A stretch of 47,257 nt of DNA from positions 1 to 47,257 of the forward strand of contig NZ_MUHA01000016.1 in assembly GCF_002217355.1 (NCBI RefSeq). Direction: 5' to 3'. The position numbers were made by a program, and so were the translations under genes. This document shows positions 28,700-38,117 of the stretch, one piece after another; the stretch's first letter is position 1, and every line of letters starts with the position of its first letter. The stretch is from Flavobacterium oncorhynchi. Its GTDB lineage: Bacteria > Bacteroidota > Bacteroidia > Flavobacteriales > Flavobacteriaceae. The notes under the pieces were generated by a model that was not told the origin of the DNA, made no database searches, and saw nothing but the letters and a program-made list of their open reading frames with translations.

Positions 28700-29773
28700 A
28701 TGGCACATAATTTAAATTTCAACGAAAAAACAGGGAAGTACTCATTTTTCAGTGTACAGCAAAAAGCATGGCACGGTTTAGGGCAAATCGTTTCAGAATA
28801 TCCCACTAGTGCACAAGCCATCAAACAAGCAGGGCTAGACTATGAAGTTATTAAAACCTCTCTTTATACTAAAGGCACGGGCATTATTCAGACTGCAGAG
28901 AGTATAGAGGTAGGCGATAATGAAATTAAAGTTCCTAATTATTTCGCCAATATCCGTAACGATAATAATGCCGTATTAGGTGTAGTTGGCAAGGATTATC
29001 AAATTGTACAAAATAAGGAAGCCTTTTCATTTTTTGATACTATTGTAGGTGGTGGCGAGGGTATTCTTTATGAAACGGCAGGGGCTTTGGGTAATGGGGA
29101 ACGTATTTTTATCACTGCAAAATTGCCCGATTATATCCGAGTAGGTAAAGGCGATGATGTAACGGAAAAATATATTTTCCTGACCACTTCACATGATGGT
29201 AGCGGAAGTATAACAGCGGCATTTACGCCCATACGCATAGTATGTCAAAATACGCTTAATGCTTCGCTCCGTTCGATGTCCAATGTAGTGCGTATCCGAC
29301 ATACTTCGGGAGCAAAACAACGCTTGGAAGATGCTCATAAAGTTATGGGATTAGCAAACCAATTAAGCACCCAATTGGAAGGCATTTTTAACGAGTGGGC
29401 AAAAGTGAAAGTAACGGATAAAGAGGTTAAAAAACTTATCGAATTAGCATTATGCCCTAATAAGGAAACCCTACAGCATCTCCAAAAAGGAAACCATGAC
29501 GAAATTTCAACTGTGTTCAAAAACACCGTGGAAGATGCCTTTTCCTATGCAATGATAAGCGATACGCAACAGATGGAAACCACTAAAGGCACATTATTCG
29601 GGGCTTATAATGCTGTTACGGGCTACTATCAGAATATACGCAGTTATAAAGACAACGAAGCCAAGCTACAGAGTATTGTAATGGGCGGTACGGCACAGCT
29701 AAAGTCCCAAAAGGCTTTTGAACTGTGTACCACTTTTACAACAGACGGAGCGGAAATCTTAAACCTCAATTAA
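28700..29773 (+). CDS. DUF932 / phage-plasmid-like protein (TIGR03299 type)
   Basis: 357 residues. The N-terminus has the family landmark KAWHGLGQIVSEYPTS, then VVGKDYQIVQNKEAFSFFD and TPIRIVCQNTLNASL. Such proteins occur in plasmids, phages and Bacteroidota ICEs beside ssb and PRTRC genes; their molecular role is not established. It starts 42 bases after ssb and has no membrane segment or signal. Confidence 0.85.
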   Translation: MAHNLNFNEKTGKYSFFSVQQKAWHGLGQIVSEYPTSAQAIKQAGLDYEVIKTSLYTKGTGIIQTAESIEVGDNEIKVPNYFANIRNDNNAVLGVVGKDYQIVQNKEAFSFFDTIVGGGEGILYETAGALGNGERIFITAKLPDYIRVGKGDDVTEKYIFLTTSHDGSGSITAAFTPIRIVCQNTLNASLRSMSNVVRIRHTSGAKQRLEDAHKVMGLANQLSTQLEGIFNEWAKVKVTDKEVKKLIELALCPNKETLQHLQKGNHDEISTVFKNTVEDAFSYAMISDTQQMETTKGTLFGAYNAVTGYYQNIRSYKDNEAKLQSIVMGGTAQLKSQKAFELCTTFTTDGAEILNLN

Positions 29774-29824
29774 ATAATCATAGGCTACCGTCTTAAATGG
29801 TGGTAGCCTTTAACAACTACAGCT

Positions 29825-30220
29825 ATGAATATAGGAATTATAACATACAGGAAATACGAGGAAAGGATACTGCTAAATTGGAATTTCAACTTATTAGAAC
29901 TGTTCAACATTATATTGAATGATAAAGATTTTCTCCACTTTGAAATCTTTGACAAAAACAATAGCCTATTACTGTCAACACACTATCCCCATGTAGAACA
30001 AAAGGGAGTATACATAAAAGTCGTTAAGATTGAAAAAGAGAAAGAAATTACGGGAATTACGTATGACGCATTCAGAACACCATCGACTATCCGTAGGATA
30101 AAGGTGCGTTGGAACGTAAACGGTGCAAAGTTCAGAATCAAGAAAAGAGCTCTTGAATATGTCTATTGGCAAAACAGAAGGGCAGGTTTGAAAATTGAGT
30201 CTTTCGTTGACCGTAGGTAA
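29825..30220 (+). CDS. Hypothetical basic protein of the PRTRC region
   Basis: 131 residues, rich in Lys and Arg in the second half (RRIKVRWNVNGAKFRIKKRA), which could bind nucleic acid. No known domain is recognised. It lies in the same orientation between DUF932 and PRTRC-E with short gaps on both sides, so it is probably co-transcribed. Confidence 0.55.
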   Translation: MNIGIITYRKYEERILLNWNFNLLELFNIILNDKDFLHFEIFDKNNSLLLSTHYPHVEQKGVYIKVVKIEKEKEITGITYDAFRTPSTIRRIKVRWNVNGAKFRIKKRALEYVYWQNRRAGLKIESFVDRR

Positions 30221-30264
30221 TCTTAAAAAAGAACGATTAAATAGTACTTTAAAATTTTAGAACG

Positions 30265-30804
30265 ATGAACACAAATTTTTTCAATCAGATAGCACAAATG
30301 CAAGTTGTAGGTGATTTGCATCTGACAATCGCAAAGGGAGCAGAAAACAACCTAATCGTATCAGTTATGCTCCAAAACGAACAGTGTGGAGATAACGCAA
30401 AGAATAGCATACCACCCCTTACTCTTCGGGGAACAGCAGAAGAACTCGACAACGGTTTTTTTGAAAAAATAACTATGCCTATACAGACCGCTTCGGGCTT
30501 AATGGTGGATATGGAAGGGTTTATGAAGCAATTGGAAGAAGCCAAAAAACAATCCTCAATGGAGAAAGAAAAAGCGGATAGTAAGAAGAAAGAACAGGAA
30601 GCTAAAGACAAGAAGTTTAAAGACGGCATGGCAAAAGCGGATGAATTAGAAAAAGAGAGCAAATTCCGTGAGGCATGGATGAAGGTACCCGAGATAGCAG
30701 ATTTTCCCGAAAAGGCAGAAGAGATACGCAGACGCAAAACAGAACTATCCGATAAGTTTTCCGCCCCAAGCCTTTTTGGAACTGAGCATCATCAGAATGT
30801 ATAA
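30265..30804 (+). CDS. PRTRC system protein E
   Basis: 179 residues. The N-terminal half has a short beta-rich domain (LHLTIAKGAENNLIVSVMLQ, then IPPLTLRGTAEELDNGFF), and the middle (about 85-135) is a charged, Lys/Glu-rich coiled coil. This is the usual form of PRTRC-E in Bacteroidota elements. The PRTRC cluster is a conserved plasmid/ICE gene set without a settled biochemical role. PRTRC-C follows after 18 bases. Confidence 0.85.
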   Translation: MNTNFFNQIAQMQVVGDLHLTIAKGAENNLIVSVMLQNEQCGDNAKNSIPPLTLRGTAEELDNGFFEKITMPIQTASGLMVDMEGFMKQLEEAKKQSSMEKEKADSKKKEQEAKDKKFKDGMAKADELEKESKFREAWMKVPEIADFPEKAEEIRRRKTELSDKFSAPSLFGTEHHQNV

Positions 30805-30822
30805 CCACAAAATTCAGAAATC

Positions 30823-31041
30823 ATGTTATTAGCAACGCAATTGGAACGAGTGTTTGTACTCAAAGATAAGGGACAGGACATCAGACTGACCGACCCCGAA
30901 CCACGTTGGAGCGTGGAAGCGGTATTGAATTTTTACGCCAATACATACCCCATATTGACCACCGCTAAAATATCTGCATCCGCCATCAGGGATGATGCGG
31001 TCGAGTAACGATTTGAGAGTGTAATGGGTACTAAAGGTTAA
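30823..31041 (+). pseudogene. PRTRC system protein C with an in-frame TAA
   Basis: The frame gives 61 residues (ATQLERVFVLKDKGQDIRL, RWSVEAVLNFYANTYPILTT) and then TAA at 31006-31008. Reading on gives RFESVMGTKG and a natural TAA at 31039-31041. PRTRC-C proteins end in an EYRFES-x-MGTKG-type tail, so the stop replaces a Tyr (TAC or TAT to TAA). The uninterrupted length of 72 residues is normal for the family. A product lacking only the last 11 residues might still fold. Confidence 0.72.
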
Positions 31042-31057
31042 ACTAAATCTTAAAGCG

Positions 31058-32230
31058 ATGAACTATGCACAAACATATCATATCGGGAACAATCAGTCCT
31101 TCCGAACACAAAAGACAAAGGCAGTTGTACCAACGGCTCGGCGAGTTCACTCATTGGATGCAAAAAACCAAAGATGCAAACGAGGTTCAGAAAGACAAAC
31201 GCAAATCAGTACCAACGCAAATGTTGCCAATGGTTTTCTAAAGACTTCTTTTCTACCTAAACTCAAAGAAACGAAAACGTTACAGGCTTGTGAGAATACA
31301 GCAAAAACGGAAAAGGATTTTTATACCTCGCTTTCCAAACTTGCTGAACATTATAAAATAGAACCAATACAGACGAGCCAATTTGACTATCCCTACAATA
31401 TGGTATTAGCTATATGGGATATGGAGGAAAAGCTAAAACAGCGTGTTTTAAATTGGCAGGAAATACGTTTGCTACAGGACAGTAAGAAAACCTATTTTAT
31501 CAGCAAGGAAAAATACAACACAGGCACAACCCTGTATTATATTCCGATTGAACCGCTTTACCAGATGTTACACGACCCCAAACAGAAAAGGAATGCCCAA
31601 CTGCTTATTTCCGTTTGCTCTTACCTATATCACATTGCGGATATTCCCTATTACAGACGGGAAGACAGTTATCTGTATTGGATGTATGAAATGCACAGGG
31701 AATGGGCAGAACAGGACGATGAAACAGACGAAGCAGAAACGTATCAATCTGAATTTAGCAAAGCGGAATTGATTGGGGATTGCATAGGACAAAAGATTTT
31801 TAGCCGTATTAATCTACAGGTATTTGAACAGCGTTTAAATGCTTTTAAAAACCGTGGTACTTTCGACCATGAGTGTTGGAAGGTAGCTTGTACTGCCTTG
31901 GCTTTATACACGGAGTACCCACAAGAAAGCATTTTCCGAAACGCACAAATAAACGATGACCCCGACAATGAAGAGGACGGAAACGAAACCATTGGTATGG
32001 AAAAGTACATTTCTTTTATATCGCACACCAAAGGATGGCTGTACGAGAGTATTTCCGATAGCATCAACAACGAGTTTAACGAGTATGGAGGAATGAACGA
32101 ACCGACCATTTGCAAATGCTTTGGCGGCAAAGATGTAACGAATACCAATCTTGATTTTGAGAACCGATTATTTACCCTATTGGACGATATATGCAGTTTA
32201 TTGTATAACTATGAAACGACGAGAAAATGA
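31058..32230 (+). CDS. Hypothetical protein between PRTRC-C and PRTRC-B
   Basis: 390 residues. From about residue 60 on it has normal, mostly helical soluble composition, with an acidic patch (EQDDETDEAE) and no domain I recognise. The first 60 residues are basic and low in hydrophobics, unlike the rest, and a second frame there (31065-31241) reads more like protein. No other ATG occurs before about residue 113. It overlaps PRTRC-B by 4 bases (ATGA). A gene of this kind in the same place is usual in Bacteroidota PRTRC clusters. True start uncertain. Confidence 0.65.
   Translation: MNYAQTYHIGNNQSFRTQKTKAVVPTARRVHSLDAKNQRCKRGSERQTQISTNANVANGFLKTSFLPKLKETKTLQACENTAKTEKDFYTSLSKLAEHYKIEPIQTSQFDYPYNMVLAIWDMEEKLKQRVLNWQEIRLLQDSKKTYFISKEKYNTGTTLYYIPIEPLYQMLHDPKQKRNAQLLISVCSYLYHIADIPYYRREDSYLYWMYEMHREWAEQDDETDEAETYQSEFSKAELIGDCIGQKIFSRINLQVFEQRLNAFKNRGTFDHECWKVACTALALYTEYPQESIFRNAQINDDPDNEEDGNETIGMEKYISFISHTKGWLYESISDSINNEFNEYGGMNEPTICKCFGGKDVTNTNLDFENRLFTLLDDICSLLYNYETTRK
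31065..31241 (+). CDS. Possible 58-residue ORF overlapping the start of the 390-residue gene
   Basis: It begins MHKHIISGTISPSEHKRQRQ and continues LYQRLGEFTHWMQKTKDANE, a plausible amphipathic helical peptide, ending TAA 31239-31241. It overlaps the first 60 codons of the longer gene in another frame. Whether one or both are translated cannot be decided from one sequence. Confidence 0.3.
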   Translation: MHKHIISGTISPSEHKRQRQLYQRLGEFTHWMQKTKDANEVQKDKRKSVPTQMLPMVF

Positions 32231-32949
32231 AAAACACAAACGATATAACCGCAAGTTTTGGGACTTTGTACTACCCAAAATCCGCTTTGGTTTTCTATCA
32301 AGCCAGAACGGATAACGATGTATACGTGGAGCATTTTGATATGGACAAAAACGGCAATCCTGTCAATGCCCATCCACTGACAGAACGGGAAGCCAATGCA
32401 TTGGCAAAGTCATTGCAGACCGAAAGGGTAGTAGATAAAGCATTTTTAAGCCCCAAGGGAATTGTCCCCACCAATATATTGCACTTTAATCCGTCTGAAA
32501 ACGGCAAAGTATTATGGTACAGCAAAGCACAGGAAAAAGAACTGTTTTTTGTTAAAACATTAGGGATCCCAAGCGCAAAGGCAAAAATACCAACTTTGTT
32601 ATGGCATGCTGATAAACAACACTTGTATTTATTTGCCCTTGCCAATAACGGAAGACCAAAAGAACAGAGCTTTCTTTATCACGCACCATTTTTCAACGTA
32701 TATGAAAATGGCAATGTGTGTATGGGAACGGTAGATGTCAATATCAAAAAATCCACATCATTAGAAGAATTTATATCAGCATGGGAAAACTATTTCTTTA
32801 ATTCTTATTTCAGCCATTTAATGCAGGGGCATAACCCTGTAAAAGAAAACTGTGTAACCCTTTGGAAAAAACTCGTTACTACCCATGAAGCCTTTCCTAG
32901 TGAAGTACTAATTAAAAACAACAAAAAACTTAAAAACTTACTACCATGA
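32227..32949 (+). CDS. PRTRC system protein B
   Basis: 240 residues with the family landmarks GTLYYPKSALVFYQA, VEHFDMDKNGNPVNAHPLT, LLWHADKQHLYLFALA and FFNSYFSHLMQGHNP. It is predicted soluble. Its ATG overlaps the preceding stop as ATGA, and its TGA overlaps the ATG of the ThiF gene, so three genes are translationally coupled. The pairing with a ThiF/E1-like protein suggests a conjugation or adenylation partnership, but this is inference. Confidence 0.88.
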   Translation: MKNTNDITASFGTLYYPKSALVFYQARTDNDVYVEHFDMDKNGNPVNAHPLTEREANALAKSLQTERVVDKAFLSPKGIVPTNILHFNPSENGKVLWYSKAQEKELFFVKTLGIPSAKAKIPTLLWHADKQHLYLFALANNGRPKEQSFLYHAPFFNVYENGNVCMGTVDVNIKKSTSLEEFISAWENYFFNSYFSHLMQGHNPVKENCVTLWKKLVTTHEAFPSEVLIKNNKKLKNLLP

Positions 32950-33752
32950 ATACCGAAAAAATGAAAGTTCATTTTACAGATAATTATTTGATAAGTCCAA
33001 CCAATCCCATTGAAGTTAATCTTATCGGTGCAGGTGGCACAGGCTCTCAGGTGCTGAGCGCTTTAGCACGGATGAACCACGCATTAAACGAACTCAACCA
33101 CGCAGGAGTAACCGTAAGGCTTTGGGATGATGACACCGTAACACAAGCCAATTTAGGCAGACAGCTATTTGCCGAGTGTGAATTGGGACTGTATAAATCT
33201 GTTACTTTAATCAATCGAGTAAACCGTTTCTTTGGGACAAATTGGAAAGCGGAAAGTATCAAATTTGAAAAAAACGAATTGAAAAAATTGCCTAAAGACG
33301 CACAAGCAAGTATTTATGTTTCATGCGTGGACAGTGTAGGAGCAAGGTTTGAAATTGCAGGGATACTTAAAGAACTAAACAACGGCAAGGGAAACAGAAA
33401 TGAGCCTAAATACTGGCTCGATTTCGGTAACAGTCAGCATATGGGACAAGTCATATTATCTACTATCAGTAATATCAGGCAACCCAATTCTGAAAAATAT
33501 GAAACGGTAGCAAGCCTGCCATTTATTACCGAAGAATTTGGCGAATTGCTTAAAGAAAGCGAATCTACTGATGATACGCCAAGCTGTTCTTTGGCTGAAG
33601 CGTTGGGAAAACAGGATTTGTTTATTAATTCTGCATTGGCACAAATGGGTTGTTCTTTATTATGGGGGGTGTTTCGTAATGGAATGACTAATACAAGGGG
33701 ATTTTTTCTCAATCTGAAGGATTTTCGTGCACAGCCTATAAAAATAGTATGA
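32946..33752 (+). CDS. PRTRC system ThiF-family (E1-like) protein
   Basis: 268 residues with an adenylating E1-like Rossmann domain: the nucleotide loop is GAGGTGSQVLSALARMN (about 28-44), followed by LWDDDTVTQANLGRQLF with the Asp and Arg typical of ThiF/MoeB. Family members adenylate the C-terminus of a ubiquitin-like partner; none is recognised here, though small PRTRC genes are candidates. It is the last gene of the plus-strand module and is followed by a strong terminator. Confidence 0.88.
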   Translation: MNTEKMKVHFTDNYLISPTNPIEVNLIGAGGTGSQVLSALARMNHALNELNHAGVTVRLWDDDTVTQANLGRQLFAECELGLYKSVTLINRVNRFFGTNWKAESIKFEKNELKKLPKDAQASIYVSCVDSVGARFEIAGILKELNNGKGNRNEPKYWLDFGNSQHMGQVILSTISNIRQPNSEKYETVASLPFITEEFGELLKESESTDDTPSCSLAEALGKQDLFINSALAQMGCSLLWGVFRNGMTNTRGFFLNLKDFRAQPIKIV

Positions 33753-33768
33753 AAATCAATTTCGGGCG

Positions 33769-33811
33769 GCAAAAAGACAGACCCTTCCGATGGTCGGGAC
33801 AGTCTTTTTGC
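33769..33811 (+). terminator. Terminator of the PRTRC module
   Basis: A 10-bp outer stem, GCAAAAAGAC and GTCTTTTTGC, encloses an inner CCC...GGG hairpin. It starts 16 bases after the ThiF stop. Confidence 0.7.
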
Positions 33812-34303
<492 letters not shown>

Positions 34304-35629
34304 TTATAAAGTTTCATTTGAAGGTTCCGTTTTTTTATTCTTGGACTTTGCAATTTCCCTCATAAACCAATTTGTAAACCGCCCACTTTTATTTTCTCCG
34401 GCTACAAATTTTCCATTTGGCAAAATAGCACATTGACATTGGTCAGTCAGCAATTTTAACTTGTTGTTTTCAACAAATACAAGCCCGGTACTTTTTAGTT
34501 TTTCTACAAAGTCAGAGAGTGATTTGTATAAACCTTCTTCCATTACAAATGACTCAAGTTTTGTGTCTGTAGTCAAATCAATTTCTTCCTTCTTGCATAA
34601 AACGCTAACAATTACGTTTTGTATCATATCTAATTCTACTGGTTGCCATTCAGCTGCGTCAATATGTTCTTTTAATGATTTCTTACTCATTGTAAAATAA
34701 TTGTATTCCCAGCCATAATTTCCTTCATATTCTTTTATTCGGCAATCCAGAAATCGATTTACAGGCTCCATCGTTAGGTCTTCCCCAAATATGTCCATTG
34801 GAAGTTGTTCAAACTTATATGATAGTCTTGTCCAAATTGCTTCAAGAAAAAACTTTGTTGGGTTATAAGAAGATGAAGTATAAAATGGCCACCAATTTTC
34901 TATTTGTATGGGACAGCTAAACGGCATACCGTTTTGCTTTATCATAGAATACTGTCCACAAAAAATTAAGTTTGGAAAATTATGTGGCCCAAATCCAGGA
35001 ATTTTATTGTTCAAGTCAGTGGTCAGATTTGCTTTCAAATATTCAAAAAATGATTCTCTAAAACTAAATTCACTTGCAAAACCGTTATATCCCCAAATTA
35101 TTCTAACAGGCAGGAATGCTTCAATTCTCAAAGTATGGAAAATACAATCTTCATTTTCTGTGAGCTCACCTGCTTTGTCAGCTGTAATGTCTTTTCTGCA
35201 AGTAGCCCTAAATCCATCTCTAAATAACCTTCCTATAAATTTTTCTGAAGTTTTTGGTTCAAAATTATCTATTAGAAATTGTAAATTACTGAAGCCTTCT
35301 TTTATATCTTTTGAATATAAATTTTTTTTTACCTGAATAACTGCTATTATTTGTTCTGGCATATATTTATATCTGTCAGTATATGGAATTTGTTCTCCAT
35401 CGCCTTCAACTAACATAACATCGAACTCCGTGTCACAACCAGAGATAAAACTATTTTTGATTACTCGCAAATTTAGACCTTTAAAAACTGATTTTTTCAA
35501 TACAGTTTCTGTAAGTCCTTCAAACATCGTTCCGATAGTTGTCGGATGTTTAATATCCTGTTTATTGAGAATTTCTGTTTCAGCAGAAACAAATTCATTA
35601 AGTAAATCTGCTATTGTTGTTATATCCAT
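34304..35629 (-). CDS. DUF6602-like protein with nuclease-fold core
   Basis: 441 residues. The N-terminal 120 residues follow the DUF6602 pattern: G-x3-E-x-L (GTMFEGLTE), a beta strand with FDVMLVEGDG, and PEQIIAVIQVKKNL. These supply the Asp and Lys of a PD-(D/E)XK fold, but the Glu of the usual E-x-K is Gln (IQVK). The rest (about 130-441) is unrecognised, with a winged-helix-like tail. It stands alone between the PRTRC and tra modules, a place where such elements carry cargo. A defence role is inferred; the Gln may mean a binding rather than a cutting protein. Confidence 0.55.
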   Translation of the reverse strand: MDITTIADLLNEFVSAETEILNKQDIKHPTTIGTMFEGLTETVLKKSVFKGLNLRVIKNSFISGCDTEFDVMLVEGDGEQIPYTDRYKYMPEQIIAVIQVKKNLYSKDIKEGFSNLQFLIDNFEPKTSEKFIGRLFRDGFRATCRKDITADKAGELTENEDCIFHTLRIEAFLPVRIIWGYNGFASEFSFRESFFEYLKANLTTDLNNKIPGFGPHNFPNLIFCGQYSMIKQNGMPFSCPIQIENWWPFYTSSSYNPTKFFLEAIWTRLSYKFEQLPMDIFGEDLTMEPVNRFLDCRIKEYEGNYGWEYNYFTMSKKSLKEHIDAAEWQPVELDMIQNVIVSVLCKKEEIDLTTDTKLESFVMEEGLYKSLSDFVEKLKSTGLVFVENNKLKLLTDQCQCAILPNGKFVAGENKSGRFTNWFMREIAKSKNKKTEPSNETL

Positions 35630-35756
35630 TGTATGTAGTAAATTTGATTTTAATAGTGTAACTGAATTTAGTTTTAGAATATAGAACTTGTTCCAATAGT
35701 GTCAGCTACTTAAGTTATATGATTATTTTTTCAAAAGTTTATTTTCTATCAGTCAA

Positions 35757-36026
35757 TTATTGCTTATCTGTCACAGCCTGCTGTTCAATCTTCTTTTTTT
35801 CTTTGGAAAAACCCCATAAGAATACCAGTCCGGCTATAATTAATATAAAAGCCAGCCAGCGGCCGATTCGTTCCAAAAAACGAATAACTACTGCTTTTTC
35901 ATAGCTTGTAAAGCCTTCAACACCATTGGAGTTACGTCTGTTGAATTGTTTTTTATTGATCCAATGCCATAAAAACAGTCCTGTTGACAGTGTCAGAATC
36001 CCCATTATAAGTAATGTATAATCCAT
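35757..36026 (-). CDS. Small two-helix membrane protein beside the tra operon
   Basis: 89 residues from MDYTLLIMGI (ATG 36026). The longer frame to 36080 would run into the terminator and is unlikely. Two membrane helices (about 3-20 and 53-72) flank a basic loop. Proteins like this occur beside traQ in Bacteroidota ICEs, but no function is known to me. It lies past the tra terminator, so it probably needs its own promoter. Confidence 0.55.
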   Translation of the reverse strand: MDYTLLIMGILTLSTGLFLWHWINKKQFNRRNSNGVEGFTSYEKAVVIRFLERIGRWLAFILIIAGLVFLWGFSKEKKKIEQQAVTDKQ

Positions 36027-36083
36027 ATCGTAGTATTTTAGTCTGAAAATTAAAGATTTAAAACAGAAAAACCAAATCATAAA

Positions 36084-36116
36084 AAATTGACCTGCTATAT
36101 TTTAGCAGGTCAATTT
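36084..36116 (-). terminator. Terminator of the tra operon
   Basis: A 14-bp perfect stem, AAATTGACCTGCTA and TAGCAGGTCAATTT, with a 5-base loop and, on the reverse strand, a T-run after the stem. It starts 25 bases past the traQ stop. Confidence 0.85.
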
Positions 36117-36140
36117 ACTTTATAGTAATCGTTACTAATT

Positions 36141-36602
36141 TTATCGATTTATGGTGTTTATTTGAAAATTCAGTTGTTTCTCGTTGCCAAAGTTATCAGA
36201 AATCCAAATAGTGAAAGAATGTGTCACATTTGCCTGTGAAGTATAATACAACCGGAACTGCTCAGCTGGTAATGGATACAGGTCATTGGGAAGATAAGGC
36301 AACTCATTATAATATTGCAGTGTACCCTGACCGTCATATTGAAAATAACGTATAAAATACTGAGTACCAATGTAGTTTTCTGCTCTTTTAATCATAAGCC
36401 TTATTTCAATGGTTTGTCTATTAGAAATTTCCTTAGGAACTGGCATTACACTCACCTCAAATGGAAAGCCCTTTTGAATTTCTAAATTATCCTTATCACA
36501 CGAAGAAAGCAGGCATAGACTTGCTATCGTAGCAAGAAGTGTCCATATATATTTAAAATGTGCTGTAAAACAGATGTTGTTATAATTGATTAATGGTTTC
36601 AT
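36141..36602 (-). CDS. traQ: Conjugative transfer protein TraQ (DUF3872)
   Basis: 153 residues with a lipoprotein-like signal (LLSSC, about residue 34) and a beta-sandwich carrying the DUF3872 landmarks GFPFEVSVMPVPKEI, YFIRYFQYDGQGTL, LYPLPAEQFRLYYTS and WISDNFGNEKQLNFQ. It would sit on the periplasmic side. It is the last gene of the operon, 11 bases after traO. The N-terminal 20 residues before the signal helix may be extra, although no closer ATG is available. Confidence 0.82.
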   Translation of the reverse strand: MKPLINYNNICFTAHFKYIWTLLATIASLCLLSSCDKDNLEIQKGFPFEVSVMPVPKEISNRQTIEIRLMIKRAENYIGTQYFIRYFQYDGQGTLQYYNELPYLPNDLYPLPAEQFRLYYTSQANVTHSFTIWISDNFGNEKQLNFQINTINR

Positions 36603-36613
36603 AATTCATGTTT

Positions 36614-37174
36614 TTAAAAGTTATATCTCAAACCTAGACCTGCAGACGATCGAAGTTGTTCCAGTGATGTTCCCCATAATACTTTTGCTCTTGCATGAAC
36701 CAGAAATACAAAATGATCCGATAAATAGGTTTCCAAAGACAGTTTTCCTCCTGCACCATAGATAAAGCTCTCTTTATTAAGGATCTTTGCTCCGTCATAT
36801 AGTACATCATTTCCACGGTTGATCGTTTCATAACCGATAAGCCCAATGATGGCTGTATTGAGGGAAATAGTTTTATTTCTATCACCCAACAGGCAGAAAC
36901 TGTAACCTGTTTCAATACTGTAGGTTTCCTCCGGTATTCTCAGTTCTTTATATTCTGAATACTGATGCGTATATTCCAGTGACCATAATTGGTAATTGCC
37001 GTTTCTGCCATTTATAATTAAACCTATGTTGAGGTAAGAATTCCTGACCGGACTGTCACTGAATAAGGTTCCTGTATTTATTTCCAGTCCCTTTTGCTTT
37101 GGGAGCATTCGTTGTGCCTGTAGAATAGTGATGCCAGTTAACACAAACATCACTGTAAATAGATATTTTTTCAT
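36614..37174 (-). CDS. traO: Conjugative transfer protein TraO, outer-membrane barrel
   Basis: 186 residues with a signal peptide (MKKYLFTVMFVLTGITILQA) and a small beta-barrel ending in an aromatic strand (GLGLRYNF). TraO of CTnDOT-type elements belongs to this class and lies in the outer membrane as part of the mating apparatus. It starts 20 bases after traN, in the usual N-O-Q order. Confidence 0.82.
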   Translation of the reverse strand: MKKYLFTVMFVLTGITILQAQRMLPKQKGLEINTGTLFSDSPVRNSYLNIGLIINGRNGNYQLWSLEYTHQYSEYKELRIPEETYSIETGYSFCLLGDRNKTISLNTAIIGLIGYETINRGNDVLYDGAKILNKESFIYGAGGKLSLETYLSDHFVFLVHARAKVLWGTSLEQLRSSAGLGLRYNF

Positions 37175-37194
37175 TTACTGTTTTATTTGAATTA

Positions 37195-38088
37195 CTATAT
37201 TTTTAAAAGCATATTATTTACAAGCTTTGCATTTATCAAATCGCTATTTTCTACCTTTAGAATCTGATGCCTGCCACCGTTTTGTTCGAAGATTTCGATC
37301 TGAAGTACTTTGTCATCAGCTATGGTAAACTGATTCAGTAGAAAGACATTCTGCTCGTTTGTATTTTCAATTATGGCATCCAGTGACTTGTACATTCTTA
37401 GAGGAATCAGTAATCTTTCCTGTGACACTGTACGTTTGGCAACTTTTTTATCCACTACCTTGAAATTCACAAAATCAATTTGAAACGGAACGTTACTGCT
37501 ATTTCGGAGCTGTGTATGGAAATAATATTTCCCATTATGGATATAAATCCCTTTGAGTAAAAATTCAATGCCAAAGCTTTTTGAGCCGATATGCTTAACA
37601 ATCCTTTTATCTTTCTTATAAATTGTTTCGAGCAGCAATGTGGTTAGGGTTGGCGTACTGCCACCAAGTTCTTCAAACAGGACATCGTTTGCATTTTCCC
37701 TTTCTATAGACTTCTGCATCTTTAGCAAGTCGTAATTCAGGGTATTGGGACAAGAATCATATAAGACGTTAAAATTATAGAAACTACCGTCATCAGTAAT
37801 AACTGAAAAATTTGTTTCCGGCTCAAAATCACGTACAGCCGCTTTTATACGCAATACATTTCCTGCATCTTCTGCTTTACCTGCAATCAGATAGCTGCTC
37901 CCCAAATCCACATAACGGATAGCTGAAGGAAAAATCAGATGGGAGGTTTTATCATAGGTAACTACCATCTGATAAGGATTTATTTTTCCCAATGCCAGTG
38001 GGATAGAATCATTGTCTTGGGCATAAGATTTAATGGAAAAACCTGTAATTAAGGCTAAGGCTAGGATTGATTTTAAAAAGTGTTTCAT
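37195..38088 (-). CDS. traN: Conjugative transfer protein TraN (DUF4138)
   Basis: 297 residues, with a signal peptide ending near residue 23 (SYAQ) and a beta-rich periplasmic domain (VTYDKTSHLIFPSAIRYVDL, RTVSQERLLIPLRMYKSL). It is the VirB9-like core-complex component of this transfer system, which with TraM would bridge to the outer membrane. It lies 29 bases after traM and 20 before traO. Confidence 0.85.
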   Translation of the reverse strand: MKHFLKSILALALITGFSIKSYAQDNDSIPLALGKINPYQMVVTYDKTSHLIFPSAIRYVDLGSSYLIAGKAEDAGNVLRIKAAVRDFEPETNFSVITDDGSFYNFNVLYDSCPNTLNYDLLKMQKSIERENANDVLFEELGGSTPTLTTLLLETIYKKDKRIVKHIGSKSFGIEFLLKGIYIHNGKYYFHTQLRNSSNVPFQIDFVNFKVVDKKVAKRTVSQERLLIPLRMYKSLDAIIENTNEQNVFLLNQFTIADDKVLQIEIFEQNGGRHQILKVENSDLINAKLVNNMLLKI

Positions 38089-38117
38089 ATTGTATTTATT
38101 TTTTGAGATTAATTGAT

